This document shows, in pieces, positions 44,863 to 54,290 of a stretch of 64,000 nucleotides of DNA. Source of the stretch: Lachnospiraceae bacterium (GTDB taxonomy: Bacteria > Bacillota > Clostridia > Lachnospirales > Lachnospiraceae). The notes under the pieces were generated by a model. That model searched no databases. It was given only the letters and a program-made list of their open reading frames with translations, and had not been told where the DNA came from. Every line of letters starts with the position of its first letter. The stretch's first letter is position 1. Where the stretch lies: NCBI GenBank assembly GCA_022791635.1, contig JAAVZL010000003.1:62001-126000 (forward strand). The letters are read 5' to 3'. A program made the translations under genes and the position numbers.

Positions 44863-45045
44863 TTAAGCCATCTCTAACACAATCGAAACAGCAAGAGAAA
44901 TAATAAGGGTAAATCCCAACACTAACCATATATTTCTCAATGAAAAAAGAAAACTCGTTAGCACTTGCCCATAAATGTACGCATGTATCAGCCATAGATA
45001 TATTTTTAATTGTTCCCTAACACCTATCCTGCTGTAACCACCTTT
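44863..45045 (-). pseudogene. 3' remnant of a membrane acyltransferase
   Basis: An open stretch without a start codon ends in TAA at 44863 and encodes about 60 residues: GGYSRIGVREQLKIYLWLIH, then IYGQVLTSFLFSLRN and a hydrophobic end. This looks like the last membrane segments of an acyltransferase-3 or related polysaccharide acetylase. The rest of the gene is missing. It sits at the distal end of the capsule operon, just downstream of the CapE-like gene. Between it and the pseudogene at 44656 I see nothing. Confidence 0.5.
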
Positions 45046-45097
45046 TTATTCAGTTCGCTTTTTGATATTTCCTGCGTCATTTTCTATTATTTACTTT

Positions 45098-46153
45098 TCA
45101 ACATTTGATGTTTAACTGCTCATTAACATAATCTGTAGTCAATATTTTACGGACAGTTCCATCTACATCAAGTCTGGTTGTATTATGACTCGTATATGCC
45201 TCTTCTTTCTGTGTCATCGAGCCATATGTAGCCAAAAATTTATCGTAATTCAATCCACGTTCATCTGGAGTGACACGATAATAATCTCCCATATCTTCCG
45301 CACGCACTAGCTCCTCTTTGGTCATCAATGTTTCATAAAGCTTTTCGCCGTGTCGTGTACCAATAATTTTTGTACCAGTATCTCCAAAAAGCCTTTGAAC
45401 AGCCTGTCCCAATACTGCTATTGTACTTGCATCAGACTTTTGCACAAACAGATCACCTGGCTTGGCATGCTCAAAAGCAAACATAACCAAATCAACTGCC
45501 TCGTCCAAATTCATAAGAAATCTTGTCATATTCGGATCTGTAATTGTAATCGGATTTCCATTTTTAATTTGCTCAATAAACAAAGGAATAATAGAGCCTC
45601 GGCTACACATCACATTCCCATAACGCGTACAGGAAATAACCGTTCCCCCTCTTTCTGCAGCACGTCTTGCATTCGCACGAATAATTTTTTCCATCATTGC
45701 TTTAGAGATTCCCATTGCATTAATGGGATAAGCTGCCTTATCTGTTGATAAACACACTACATTTTTTACATTTGCATCTATAGCTGCATTCAACATATTT
45801 TCAGTTCCAATAATGTTGGTTTTTACTGCCTCCATCGGAAAAAATTCGCAGGACGGCACTTGCTTTAAAGCAGCTGCATGAAAAATAAAGTCAACACCGT
45901 CTACAGCACCGCGCAGAGATTCTATATTTCTTACATCTCCAATATAAAATCGGACTTTTTCTGCATATTCCGGATGTTTTCTCTGTAATTCATGCCGTAG
46001 ATCATCCTGCTTTTTCTCATCTCTGGAAAAAATCCGGATCTCTCCTATATCCGATGATAAAAATCTTTTTAAAACCGTCGTTCCAAATGAACCTGTTCCT
46101 CCAGTAATCATCAATATCTTATCTTTAAAATATTCCGAAGTATTATTTATCAT
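45098..46153 (-). CDS. CapE/FnlA-like UDP-GlcNAc 4,6-dehydratase/5-epimerase
   Basis: 351 residues. NAD loop MITGGTGSFGTTVLKRF, then RIFSRDEKKQDDLRHEL, AAALKQVPSCEFFP and STDKAAYPINAMGISKAMME, which match CapE of Staphylococcus and FnlA/WbjB very closely. Like CapE it has Met where SDR enzymes usually have the YxxxK tyrosine (MGISK). This enzyme makes UDP-2-acetamido-2,6-dideoxy-L-arabino-hexulose, first step to UDP-L-FucNAc; the CapF and CapG partners are not in the window. It is the last intact gene of the operon. Confidence 0.88.
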   Translation of the reverse strand: MINNTSEYFKDKILMITGGTGSFGTTVLKRFLSSDIGEIRIFSRDEKKQDDLRHELQRKHPEYAEKVRFYIGDVRNIESLRGAVDGVDFIFHAAALKQVPSCEFFPMEAVKTNIIGTENMLNAAIDANVKNVVCLSTDKAAYPINAMGISKAMMEKIIRANARRAAERGGTVISCTRYGNVMCSRGSIIPLFIEQIKNGNPITITDPNMTRFLMNLDEAVDLVMFAFEHAKPGDLFVQKSDASTIAVLGQAVQRLFGDTGTKIIGTRHGEKLYETLMTKEELVRAEDMGDYYRVTPDERGLNYDKFLATYGSMTQKEEAYTSHNTTRLDVDGTVRKILTTDYVNEQLNIKC

Positions 46154-46172
46154 CTCATTTCCCTTTCATCAT

Positions 46173-47078
46173 TCACCTATGTTTTTTGGCTGGATTACCA
46201 TATACCACGGAACCTGGTTCAACGTCTTTTGTAACCACACTGCCAAGCCCAACCTTTGATCCTTTACCAAGCGTTACTTTATTAAGTACTGATACATTTG
46301 GCGCTATCCACACCCCATCTTCTACTACGCAAGAGCCGCACAAAGCGACCTGTGCAGTAATGACTACGTTTTTTCCAACAAAAAGATTATGTGCTATATA
46401 AACAAGATTATCTATTTTTGTTCCAGCTCCAATATAAGTTTCTCCTTCGAAAAGACTATTACAAATACAGGTATTATCTCCAATATACACATTTGAAGAA
46501 ATGTGGCACTTTCCAACATGTGTAACATGCATAGGTGATGATTGTTCACATTTTATCAACTGAAATCCTTCCGAACCAATCACCGTATTGCATCCTATTA
46601 CTGTGTTACTGTCAATAACGGACCCGCTCCTCACCACTGTTGAAGGACCGATTGTCACTTTGTCTCCAAGTATGACCCCATTCTCTATAACTGCTGCACT
46701 ATCGATTTTACAATTTTTCCCTATTTTCGGTGGAAAATTGTATTTCTCATAAAAAGCTGTTTCGCTACACAAAAACTCATGAATCCTGTAAAAGTCTATT
46801 TCCGGCTGTTCAGAAACAATCAGACACCCTCCTCGTTCTTTTAGCATCTGCCTGTATGAACTTTCTGCTTCTTTCGAAACAATCAATGCTTTAATAAAAA
46901 TGTTTTCTTTTACTGCATTTATATATTTCGTATTTACAGCAAATGCAAGGATACTTTTCTTTTCTGTTTTCCTGTCACAAAAATTTAATCCGTCTATCTC
47001 TATATCCTCATATTCCTTTAAACTTACATGAAGAATTTCTCTTTCCCTGCATTTATTTATAATCGTTTTTATTTTCAT
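46173..47078 (-). CDS. Hexapeptide-repeat acyltransferase (LpxD/PglD-like)
   Basis: 301 residues. An N-terminal alpha/beta domain to about 115 precedes a left-handed beta-helix with typical hexapeptide repeats: IENGVILGDKVTIGPSTVV, VIGCNTVIGSEGFQLIKCE with the LpxD-type SEGF, HVTHVGKCHISSNVYIGDN, and the end GSVVTKDVEPGSVVYGNPAK. It probably transfers an acetyl or other acyl group to an amino sugar nucleotide. It overlaps the aminotransferase-like gene upstream by four bases, so the pair likely acts on one sugar. Confidence 0.82.
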   Translation of the reverse strand: MKIKTIINKCREREILHVSLKEYEDIEIDGLNFCDRKTEKKSILAFAVNTKYINAVKENIFIKALIVSKEAESSYRQMLKERGGCLIVSEQPEIDFYRIHEFLCSETAFYEKYNFPPKIGKNCKIDSAAVIENGVILGDKVTIGPSTVVRSGSVIDSNTVIGCNTVIGSEGFQLIKCEQSSPMHVTHVGKCHISSNVYIGDNTCICNSLFEGETYIGAGTKIDNLVYIAHNLFVGKNVVITAQVALCGSCVVEDGVWIAPNVSVLNKVTLGKGSKVGLGSVVTKDVEPGSVVYGNPAKKHR

Positions 47079-48151
47079 CCCGTGTGGCCTCCCTCTCCTT
47101 TATTCATCCACCAGCCGCAGGGAAGCGCTAAAAACCTTTTATAAAATTCTTCTACTCCAGATAATACTACGTTTTGCTTTCCAAATACGCTGTAAATATG
47201 ATTCATCATGTGAACTCCAGAAGCATAAAAGCCGTTTTCTCTAAACTTCTGAATAACATCTCGTTTATTCTCAGTCAAAATTCCATATACCCAATAATTC
47301 GGCTGTATCTCTTTTCGTGTCAAAAGAAAAATCCCTGGTACTTTTTCTAAATAGCTCTCCCACAAATCTGCCTGCTTCCTCTGTTTTTGAATTAGGTTCT
47401 CTACATGTCTCATTTGACATAAACCAATATACCCATTTACATTGCTCATAGTTGCACTATAGCCAATAAGATTGATATCACAATCCAAGCTGATTTCTCC
47501 CATACTGTCACGAAACTTTGTGCGATCGATTCCACAATCCCGAATAAGAAGGCTTTTTTTATATAATTCTTTCTCTTTAAAAATGATGATTCCTCCGTCA
47601 ATACAATTTGGTATCCGCACAGCTGAAAGTGAAAAGATCGTTATATCTGTTCCACAATTTCCAACTTTCTTTCCTTTGTATTCAGAGCCAAAGCACTCAA
47701 TACCATCATCAATTACAGGAATTCCATAATCGTTTCCAATGGCATTGATCTCATCAATATACCCGGGGTAACCGCAGAAATGATTATGTACAATCGCTTT
47801 TGTTTTTGATGTAATCTGTTTTCTGACAGAATCCGGAGATAACGTGCCTGTTCTTGGATCGACATCCGCCCAGCAAACGTGCAAGCCATTGGAGAGATAT
47901 GGCTGTGTTGAAGCAAGACATGCCATTGGTGAAGCAATCACACACTCTCCAGAACAAACCTCCAAAGCAGACAATACAACTGAAATTGCAAGGTGAAAGC
48001 TGTTTGTTACAAACAAATAAGGAGTTCCAAAGTATGCTTTTAGCTTTTCTTCAAATTCTTTTGTATAGCTTCCATACGCTAACATTCCTGAATGAAGGAT
48101 CGAGTCTATCTCAGGGATATCCGGCATAAACGGTTTAAAGATCGGAATCAT
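47075..48151 (-). CDS. DegT-family protein with Arg in place of the PLP lysine
   Basis: 358 residues with full DegT/DnrJ/EryC1 fold: PMACLASTQPYL, HNHFCGYPGYIDEINAI and PVIDDGIECFGSEYKGKKVG with the cofactor Asp. The position of the Schiff-base lysine (SFxxxK in its paralogue at 49227) reads FSLSAVRIPNCIDGG, giving Arg179 by codon CGG. Aminotransfer should therefore fail. Either it is a non-catalytic partner, has another chemistry as seen with His in ColD-type dehydratases, or is losing function. Shares about the same layout with the gene at 49227. Confidence 0.82.
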   Translation of the reverse strand: MIPIFKPFMPDIPEIDSILHSGMLAYGSYTKEFEEKLKAYFGTPYLFVTNSFHLAISVVLSALEVCSGECVIASPMACLASTQPYLSNGLHVCWADVDPRTGTLSPDSVRKQITSKTKAIVHNHFCGYPGYIDEINAIGNDYGIPVIDDGIECFGSEYKGKKVGNCGTDITIFSLSAVRIPNCIDGGIIIFKEKELYKKSLLIRDCGIDRTKFRDSMGEISLDCDINLIGYSATMSNVNGYIGLCQMRHVENLIQKQRKQADLWESYLEKVPGIFLLTRKEIQPNYWVYGILTENKRDVIQKFRENGFYASGVHMMNHIYSVFGKQNVVLSGVEEFYKRFLALPCGWWMNKGEGGHTG

Positions 48152-49203
48152 TTTACCTCCACCTTTGATAATTTATTTTGTATCAAACTCATTCCTCTAT
48201 TAAACCCCCAAACTGTTAACCAAGATATTGCAAACACTATCAACAGTAACATCAGTTTTATACTGATAACTCTTTTTGCAACGACAAGTATTGGCCAATG
48301 AAAAAGATAAAGAGCATAAGAATCATTTCCTATATAAATCAACATCTTTACAAATCTATTTTTGATAACATCTGTTTTTGTATCATGTAGATACAGAACA
48401 CCTATTAAAGCACTCGAAGCTAATGAAAGAAACAAATAAATATTTCCCGTAAACCAATGATTGAGATAGTTTTTCGAGGATGAAAGCAGTTCATATCCTT
48501 GAATGAAGGAAACATTATTAACTTCTGCCATTTTTAAAATACAAATTATGATTCCAGTAAGCCCTGCTAATGCAGCCATACCTAGTTTTCTCTTATCTAT
48601 CCTTTTTTCATAAACAGAAATTGCCAATATAGAACCACAAGCAAATGCATCCATATGTGCTAATGGAAATAAAGAAACAATCCTGGCATTGCACCCAATA
48701 CCAATTGTTATTGTTCTATATGCAATACTGAAAAATAAAGCTGTATACATGGATCGTTTGAATTGTTCCTTATTTAATGCCTTTAGTAAAAATAGCCACA
48801 ACAGTCCAATCCATACTTCAATCACTAATGTCCAGGTATGTGCCGTCATTGGCTGCATCGGAGATGAATACCCTGTTGCCATCCAAAGAATATTCTGCAG
48901 AGAAAACAAGTGTGCCGCAAAATCAAAAGGTACTGCTTCTCTTAAAAATGCATAGAGCGCAGCTGCTAAAACAACTGGAATATATGGAGGATACAGACGA
49001 ATAATCCTATGAAAAAACTGTTCTTTTACATGAATCATTTCGTTTCCCCAATATTTTTTTACAAGAAAAAACGAACTAATAACAAAAAATGTCTCTACCC
49101 CCCACCACCCAAAATCAGCGTATGGAATATCACAGTGAAAAGCAAATATTATCAAACACAGTACACCCCTGAGCATCTGTATGCTCATGTTTCTTTCCTT
49201 CAT
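48148..49203 (-). CDS. Acyltransferase-3 family membrane O-acyltransferase
   Basis: About 351 residues from the ATG at 49203 (AAGGGAAAAAA before it); a second ATG 15 bases later also has a site. Ten or so membrane segments. FAFHCDIPYADFGWWGVETFFVISSF has the catalytic-type His and the GxxxFFxxS signature of the family. Such enzymes put acetyl groups on surface polysaccharides. Overlaps the DegT gene on both sides. The longer frame from 49293 lies inside the upstream gene. Confidence 0.87.
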   Translation of the reverse strand: MKERNMSIQMLRGVLCLIIFAFHCDIPYADFGWWGVETFFVISSFFLVKKYWGNEMIHVKEQFFHRIIRLYPPYIPVVLAAALYAFLREAVPFDFAAHLFSLQNILWMATGYSSPMQPMTAHTWTLVIEVWIGLLWLFLLKALNKEQFKRSMYTALFFSIAYRTITIGIGCNARIVSLFPLAHMDAFACGSILAISVYEKRIDKRKLGMAALAGLTGIIICILKMAEVNNVSFIQGYELLSSSKNYLNHWFTGNIYLFLSLASSALIGVLYLHDTKTDVIKNRFVKMLIYIGNDSYALYLFHWPILVVAKRVISIKLMLLLIVFAISWLTVWGFNRGMSLIQNKLSKVEVK

Positions 49204-49226
49204 TTTTTTCCCTTTGTAGTGATTTT

Positions 49227-50315
49227 TCACCACCCTTTCTTTATTGTTTGTATAATCTTTTCGCGTTCCTCCTCTCCTATCCACCAACCACAAGGAATGT
49301 GTACATAATTTTTATACCATTCATCCATATTTGGAAGTTCACATCTGGAATTGATAAATACACTATGTGAATCGCTTCGATGATGCAAAGGTGATGCTAA
49401 AATTCCATGGTCCTCCATCAGTCTGATAAAGGCATCTCTATTCTGTACCTTCAAGGTATACAGCCAATAAGATGGCTCTGTATGATCATAATATGGAGTA
49501 AGCGTTATTCCGGGAACCTCTCTCAAAACCTTGTCATAATATTTTCCATTAAAACTATATTTCCCCAAAACCTCATGTAAATGAGTAAGCTGAACTAATC
49601 CAATCGTAGCAGTTACATTATTCATTCCATATTTATATCCAGCTCGTTTTATATCATTTTCAAGTCTTGGTATTTTTTTGTCCAGACCAAACCATCGGAG
49701 CTTCCTAGCCGGAATCATATCTTCTGGATTCTTAAAAGCAATCGCTCCGCCATCAACCGTAGTCATTTGCTTAATAGCCTGAAAGGAATAACAAGTAAAG
49801 CGAGAATTCATTCCGATAATTTTATTCTGATATTTACTTCCAAGGGCGTGAGCTGTATCCTCAATGATTGGGATTCCGGTTTCTTCAGATATTTTATTAA
49901 ACTCATCCATATTGCAAACCATGCCTGCATAATGGACAAGCATGATTGCCTTGGTTCTTTCTGTAATCCTTTCCCTTACGGATTTTGGATCCAAAAGCCC
50001 TGTATTGGGATCAACATCTGCCCATACAACTTTAGCGCCGGTAACGGCAATCGTTGTATTTGTAGGCTCTGCTGTCATAGGTGTGCTTATTACTTCATCT
50101 CCCGGCCCTACATCCAGAAGAAGCAACACAATGTGCAGGGCAGCTGTCCCGGATTGAACAGCCAAAACATTGGGATTCCCAATAAATTTTCCAAACTCTT
50201 CTTCAAATTTATAAACAGCCTCTCCCTCTGCAATGTATCCGCTGTATAGGATTTTTTCAATTTTTGGTATCATTTCATTACGTGGTGCAATATACGGCTT
50301 CACTAATGGCAACAT
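49227..50315 (-). CDS. DegT/DnrJ/EryC1 aminotransferase
   Basis: 362 residues. VQSGTAALHIVLLLL binds the PLP phosphate, PIIEDTAHALGSKYQNK holds the cofactor Asp and YSFQAIKQMTTVDGG has the Schiff-base Lys. It should transaminate a 3- or 4-keto sugar nucleotide to make an amino sugar for the repeat unit. GAGAGGAAC precedes the ATG. The active lysine makes this the working member compared with the Arg variant two genes downstream; together they could form a heterodimer. Confidence 0.9.
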   Translation of the reverse strand: MLPLVKPYIAPRNEMIPKIEKILYSGYIAEGEAVYKFEEEFGKFIGNPNVLAVQSGTAALHIVLLLLDVGPGDEVISTPMTAEPTNTTIAVTGAKVVWADVDPNTGLLDPKSVRERITERTKAIMLVHYAGMVCNMDEFNKISEETGIPIIEDTAHALGSKYQNKIIGMNSRFTCYSFQAIKQMTTVDGGAIAFKNPEDMIPARKLRWFGLDKKIPRLENDIKRAGYKYGMNNVTATIGLVQLTHLHEVLGKYSFNGKYYDKVLREVPGITLTPYYDHTEPSYWLYTLKVQNRDAFIRLMEDHGILASPLHHRSDSHSVFINSRCELPNMDEWYKNYVHIPCGWWIGEEEREKIIQTIKKGW

Positions 50316-51829
50316 TCTTGTTCCTCTCCTTTTCCCTTTTTTAACAAATAAACCATATCTTTTCTCATAAAAACAATGAATAGCACTACAAGTGTTAATC
50401 CTCCAAAAACAACCGCCAAGCCGCTCTCTGCCAAAGGGGTGAGGGTCCTTAATTCAATCATATATTTACTGGTAAAAGCTATGAATAGTGAAAGGCTCAA
50501 GGGTAAAATCATATCTGTTAATATTACTCTGACCGGATTTACTTTTAAGTATTTGTGATATACCATCCATTCATAGATAAGTGTCTGAGCTGTCATCGTG
50601 ACAAGGTAAACCATTCCCGCTCCAACTAGCCCATATTTCACAATTCCAATATAGGTTGCAAAAAAAACAAACGGAATAAATATACCACCAACAATAACAT
50701 TATATTTTGTATTTCCATTTGCAAGTGCGAGCGCATATGGAATTTCCTGATATTCTGTAATCGCAACAGCAAGAACCACTAAAGTCCCTACAAAACCAAG
50801 TATCTCTATATATGCTTCTGAGCCTGTCCAAACACGAATAAGTGGCAGCGCATAAACGGCAATAAAAGCACCCATACTTGAAAGAATCAGTCCCACCGCT
50901 TTGTTGATTTTCAAAAACTCTTTTTCCAGCCTAAGCCTGTTGTTTGTTGTTGCATAATGTGTAAAACGGGGAAATACCGTTGTATAAAGCGCTATTGGAA
51001 TAATTGTGCTTAAACTGCCCAGAGTGGTTGCAATATTATAGGCTCCCAGCTCTGTTATAGGTAGAAATTTACTTATAATAACCTTATCCAGCTGTTTATT
51101 GATCAGCGCAACAAAGGAAATACATAAAATTCCACATGTATACTTCCAAACTGATTTGATATTGGAGAAATTATTCATTCTCCATTTTACTTTTGTTTTT
51201 ATATCCAATTTCTTAATTGAATAATATCTGAGCACCCAAAAATAGATCGCGTCTGTAAAGATATGCCAACAGTAAAAATAGATCAAATTAGGAGATAACA
51301 TCCAAATAACTGCCAAAGCTCCAATGCTTTTCGCAGCAGACCATAAAATGCAAATAATATTAGCATCCACTTGATATTCAAGGCCAAACAAGCATCCTGC
51401 ATAAAGATTTGCTACCAACTGGAATGCAATACTTATCCCCATAAGAAAAATAACTATCGTAACCATTCGAGGATCTAAGGTTTCAATTTGCAGCCATTGT
51501 TCTGCAATCACAGGGGAACCAAAGACGCAAAGAAAACTAATCATAGCTGCGATTACGAAATAGATATTTTCAACACTCCTTAAGAGCATATATTTCCTCA
51601 CTGCATTCTTTTCTGTATTTTCTCCAGATGCAAATTCTCTTCTTAAGGTATTTGACAGCCCTAACCCTAAAATATTCAATGTTGTCTGCATGGTAGCAAA
51701 AAAGGATACAAGGCCATAGGAGGTCTCACCTAATATTCTTATATACAAAGGAATAAATAGGTAAATAGACACCATACTCCACAGCTTCGTAGCTATATTC
51801 GAAATTGTATTGATACCTAATTTTTTCAT
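50303..51829 (-). CDS. wzx: Wzx-type polysaccharide flippase
   Basis: 508 residues with 12-14 membrane segments, of the MOP superfamily. The start LGINTISNIATKLWSMVSIYLFIPLYIRILG is typical of capsule/O-antigen flippases, not of MATE pumps. It moves the undecaprenyl-linked repeat unit to the outer face of the membrane, where Wzy joins the units. Overlaps the GT2 gene by four bases. No Wzz chain-length regulator is in the window. Confidence 0.85.
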   Translation of the reverse strand: MKKLGINTISNIATKLWSMVSIYLFIPLYIRILGETSYGLVSFFATMQTTLNILGLGLSNTLRREFASGENTEKNAVRKYMLLRSVENIYFVIAAMISFLCVFGSPVIAEQWLQIETLDPRMVTIVIFLMGISIAFQLVANLYAGCLFGLEYQVDANIICILWSAAKSIGALAVIWMLSPNLIYFYCWHIFTDAIYFWVLRYYSIKKLDIKTKVKWRMNNFSNIKSVWKYTCGILCISFVALINKQLDKVIISKFLPITELGAYNIATTLGSLSTIIPIALYTTVFPRFTHYATTNNRLRLEKEFLKINKAVGLILSSMGAFIAVYALPLIRVWTGSEAYIEILGFVGTLVVLAVAITEYQEIPYALALANGNTKYNVIVGGIFIPFVFFATYIGIVKYGLVGAGMVYLVTMTAQTLIYEWMVYHKYLKVNPVRVILTDMILPLSLSLFIAFTSKYMIELRTLTPLAESGLAVVFGGLTLVVLFIVFMRKDMVYLLKKGKGEEQECCH

Positions 51830-53007
51830 TTTGTTTCGGCCTTGTAAAATTTTTCATCCAAAAGCTTCTTTAGCCTCAATATTTGCCTTCTGCTGTCTAT
51901 GATTTCTTCAGACTTTTTTATTGCTTTTTCAATCGAAATCGGCTCCTTCACATGAATTGCTTCTTGAGCTGCTCTACTTCCAGAATCTTTTATTCGATTT
52001 TTCAGATAAGTAATTGTAATCTGTATATATGTCGCAATAATATTTTTTATAGTAGAATATTTCTTTAGATACTCCCTGCAAAGGCCTTTGCATTGGGGAT
52101 AAAGAATTGAAATTTTAATATACATTGCGGTATAATTAAATTTTTCAGTTAAATCCTGCCTTCCACATTTTGAAAATGCCTGAATAGCTGATTCAGGCCA
52201 AATAGTATTTGGCAGCCATATTTTAGGTATTTCTTCTGTCCAATTTCTCAACACATTCTTTGGAAGAAAGGACTGTTCCTCAAGTTTTCCGATATGTGCT
52301 TTTTTCTCCGTTAAATGTCCTGTACTGGATTTTGAATATCCATCTATTAAAAAAGGAATTGAGGTTATCATATGTCGTTTTACATACAGCGATACCGCAA
52401 CAGAATTCGCCATATCAGGACTTGGGCCAGGGAAAAAAGTCCCTGTTTTCTCATATACGTGATTAAGAATATTTCTGCTGACAATTCCGTGATATACTCC
52501 CGGAATATTCTTTTTTGACTGAATACCGTTTCGTAGCATATCATCGAGCTCTTTATCTATCTGTGGCCAACGAACGAAAGCTCCTTTTGAATGGTATTCA
52601 AAACTATTTTTATCATGAAGCAGCGCCTCCGGCCAACGGTATAAAGTATAATCACATCCACATGAATCTATCTGATATTCCTCCATCAATCGTGCTACAT
52701 CCACAATTTGTCTGCCGACAGCATCATCATCTCCAATAAAAGATACATATTTTCCAGTTGAATGCAGAATTGCCTGATTGCTATTATCACTAACGGAACG
52801 CCACTCCTTACTGTAAAAATATTTGATATTTGTTTGGTCCGTTGTTTCAAAGAATGTCTGAAATTCCTCGTTATTTTCTGAATTATCCTCTATAACAATT
52901 TCAAGATCATTATGATTGACATCCAGCTTTGCCAAAGCTTTGATTAATGGAATTAATGTTTTGTAACGATTTTTTGTTGGAATTACAATACTTAATAGGT
53001 ATCCCAT
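51826..53007 (-). CDS. Glycosyltransferase family 2
   Basis: 393 residues. LSIVIPTKNRYKTL at the very start, IEDNSENN and ISFIGDDDAVGRQIVD with the DDD metal motif, a GT-A enzyme. The C-terminal 150 residues are helical without recognised domain. It should add one sugar to the lipid-linked unit. Because the catalytic fold starts right at residue 5, its start cannot be later, so it truly overlaps the wzy gene by 98 bp. Confidence 0.87.
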   Translation of the reverse strand: MGYLLSIVIPTKNRYKTLIPLIKALAKLDVNHNDLEIVIEDNSENNEEFQTFFETTDQTNIKYFYSKEWRSVSDNSNQAILHSTGKYVSFIGDDDAVGRQIVDVARLMEEYQIDSCGCDYTLYRWPEALLHDKNSFEYHSKGAFVRWPQIDKELDDMLRNGIQSKKNIPGVYHGIVSRNILNHVYEKTGTFFPGPSPDMANSVAVSLYVKRHMITSIPFLIDGYSKSSTGHLTEKKAHIGKLEEQSFLPKNVLRNWTEEIPKIWLPNTIWPESAIQAFSKCGRQDLTEKFNYTAMYIKISILYPQCKGLCREYLKKYSTIKNIIATYIQITITYLKNRIKDSGSRAAQEAIHVKEPISIEKAIKKSEEIIDSRRQILRLKKLLDEKFYKAETK

Positions 53008-54229
53008 TTATCTCCTCCCCACTGTATTTACATAAGCTAAAGCATAGTCCTATAAAAAACAGTAGTGGACCGCTGTCATACAATGTAAATGATTTCATAT
53101 AGGTTAACCACAAGTAAAGGCATCCAGTCACTATCTGAAAGAAATAATATTTAAAATCTGAATTATGATACAAGAGGAATACCTCTCCCATTTTCTTAAA
53201 AATAGATATTGTCAAATAATATGTAAAGCCTATACTTGCAGACACTCCGATCAGCCCATACTCGCCTACAAGCTGTATATATAAATTGTGTGGATAATAT
53301 CCTATGGCTTGCTCAAAGCAATTTATACCTCCTCCAAAGAGGTACCATTTATTATTGATTATTAATTCTATACATCGCCCCCAAATCATCCAACGATCCT
53401 CTTCCGACATAGAAGTGAACAATCTCTGCATTCTGGACAAAATGTATTCTTCTGCATGATTTAAAAAGAACTGATAACCCGCATATGCTATTACACAAGC
53501 TACAATAAAAACGACAATAAACTTTTTTCTATCAAATTTACTTTCCAGAAATATAAATGGAACCAGTGCTAAAATTGGAAACAACAAACTACTGCGTGCT
53601 GTAAACAATGTCAACGCATAGAATAAAATACAGCTGGCAATGATTTGAAACAAAAATATGTTTTTCTCCATTCCTGTCAGGAATTTCTTATTCTTTCGCT
53701 CATAAAGCTTCGTAAGAATTTTGCTGATACACATTGTCAATGACAACCCTATCGTCATGGTCATCGTCAAATAGTTTGCTCCCTGATTCTGAAAGGAATA
53801 GATCCTTTCCGTCTTTCCTATCATCAAAAGCGCATAAACTATATTCAAGAATATAATTCCATTTATGATTTTTTTGATCCGACTAGCTTCAGTGAAGGAG
53901 CACTCAAACGCAATCATACTCAATATAAGCAATTTTCCTGCATCAACTAATCCACTTGTATCGACTACGATTGCATTTACAATACTGTAAATATTTAAGC
54001 TGACTAAAAACAGTATCAAAAGACTATGTTCTTTCGATATTTTCTTATATTGTTGTTTCCCTATCACTCTAAATAAAGCCAAAGCAAAAAGAATAATGTA
54101 AATTCCGTATATGGAAACAGTACTTTCTGCAGTATTCATAAAAAATCTGACCGCATTCATGCAGATTGTGAAAACCAATAAAACATCAAACAATTGAACT
54201 TGTTGTATTTTTACTTTCATCTTATTCAT
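52910..54229 (-). CDS. wzy: O-antigen/capsule polymerase (Wzy-like)
   Basis: 439 residues with about 10-12 membrane segments and a large outside loop. The loop has WMIWGRCIELIINNKWYLFGGG and YYPHNLYIQLVGEYGLIG, the Wzy_C/RfaL signature HNxYxxxxxExG. It joins repeat units outside the membrane. The last 33 residues lie in the overlap with the GT2 gene and are hydrophilic, so they are probably an accidental tail rather than a domain. Confidence 0.85.
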   Translation of the reverse strand: MNKMKVKIQQVQLFDVLLVFTICMNAVRFFMNTAESTVSIYGIYIILFALALFRVIGKQQYKKISKEHSLLILFLVSLNIYSIVNAIVVDTSGLVDAGKLLILSMIAFECSFTEASRIKKIINGIIFLNIVYALLMIGKTERIYSFQNQGANYLTMTMTIGLSLTMCISKILTKLYERKNKKFLTGMEKNIFLFQIIASCILFYALTLFTARSSLLFPILALVPFIFLESKFDRKKFIVVFIVACVIAYAGYQFFLNHAEEYILSRMQRLFTSMSEEDRWMIWGRCIELIINNKWYLFGGGINCFEQAIGYYPHNLYIQLVGEYGLIGVSASIGFTYYLTISIFKKMGEVFLLYHNSDFKYYFFQIVTGCLYLWLTYMKSFTLYDSGPLLFFIGLCFSLCKYSGEEINGIPIKYCNSNKKSLQNINSINQSFGKAGCQS

Positions 54230-54290
54230 TTTTTATTTTTAATAAGTTTCCTAGCATCAGATAGATTATTTCATATTTATAATTACACAG

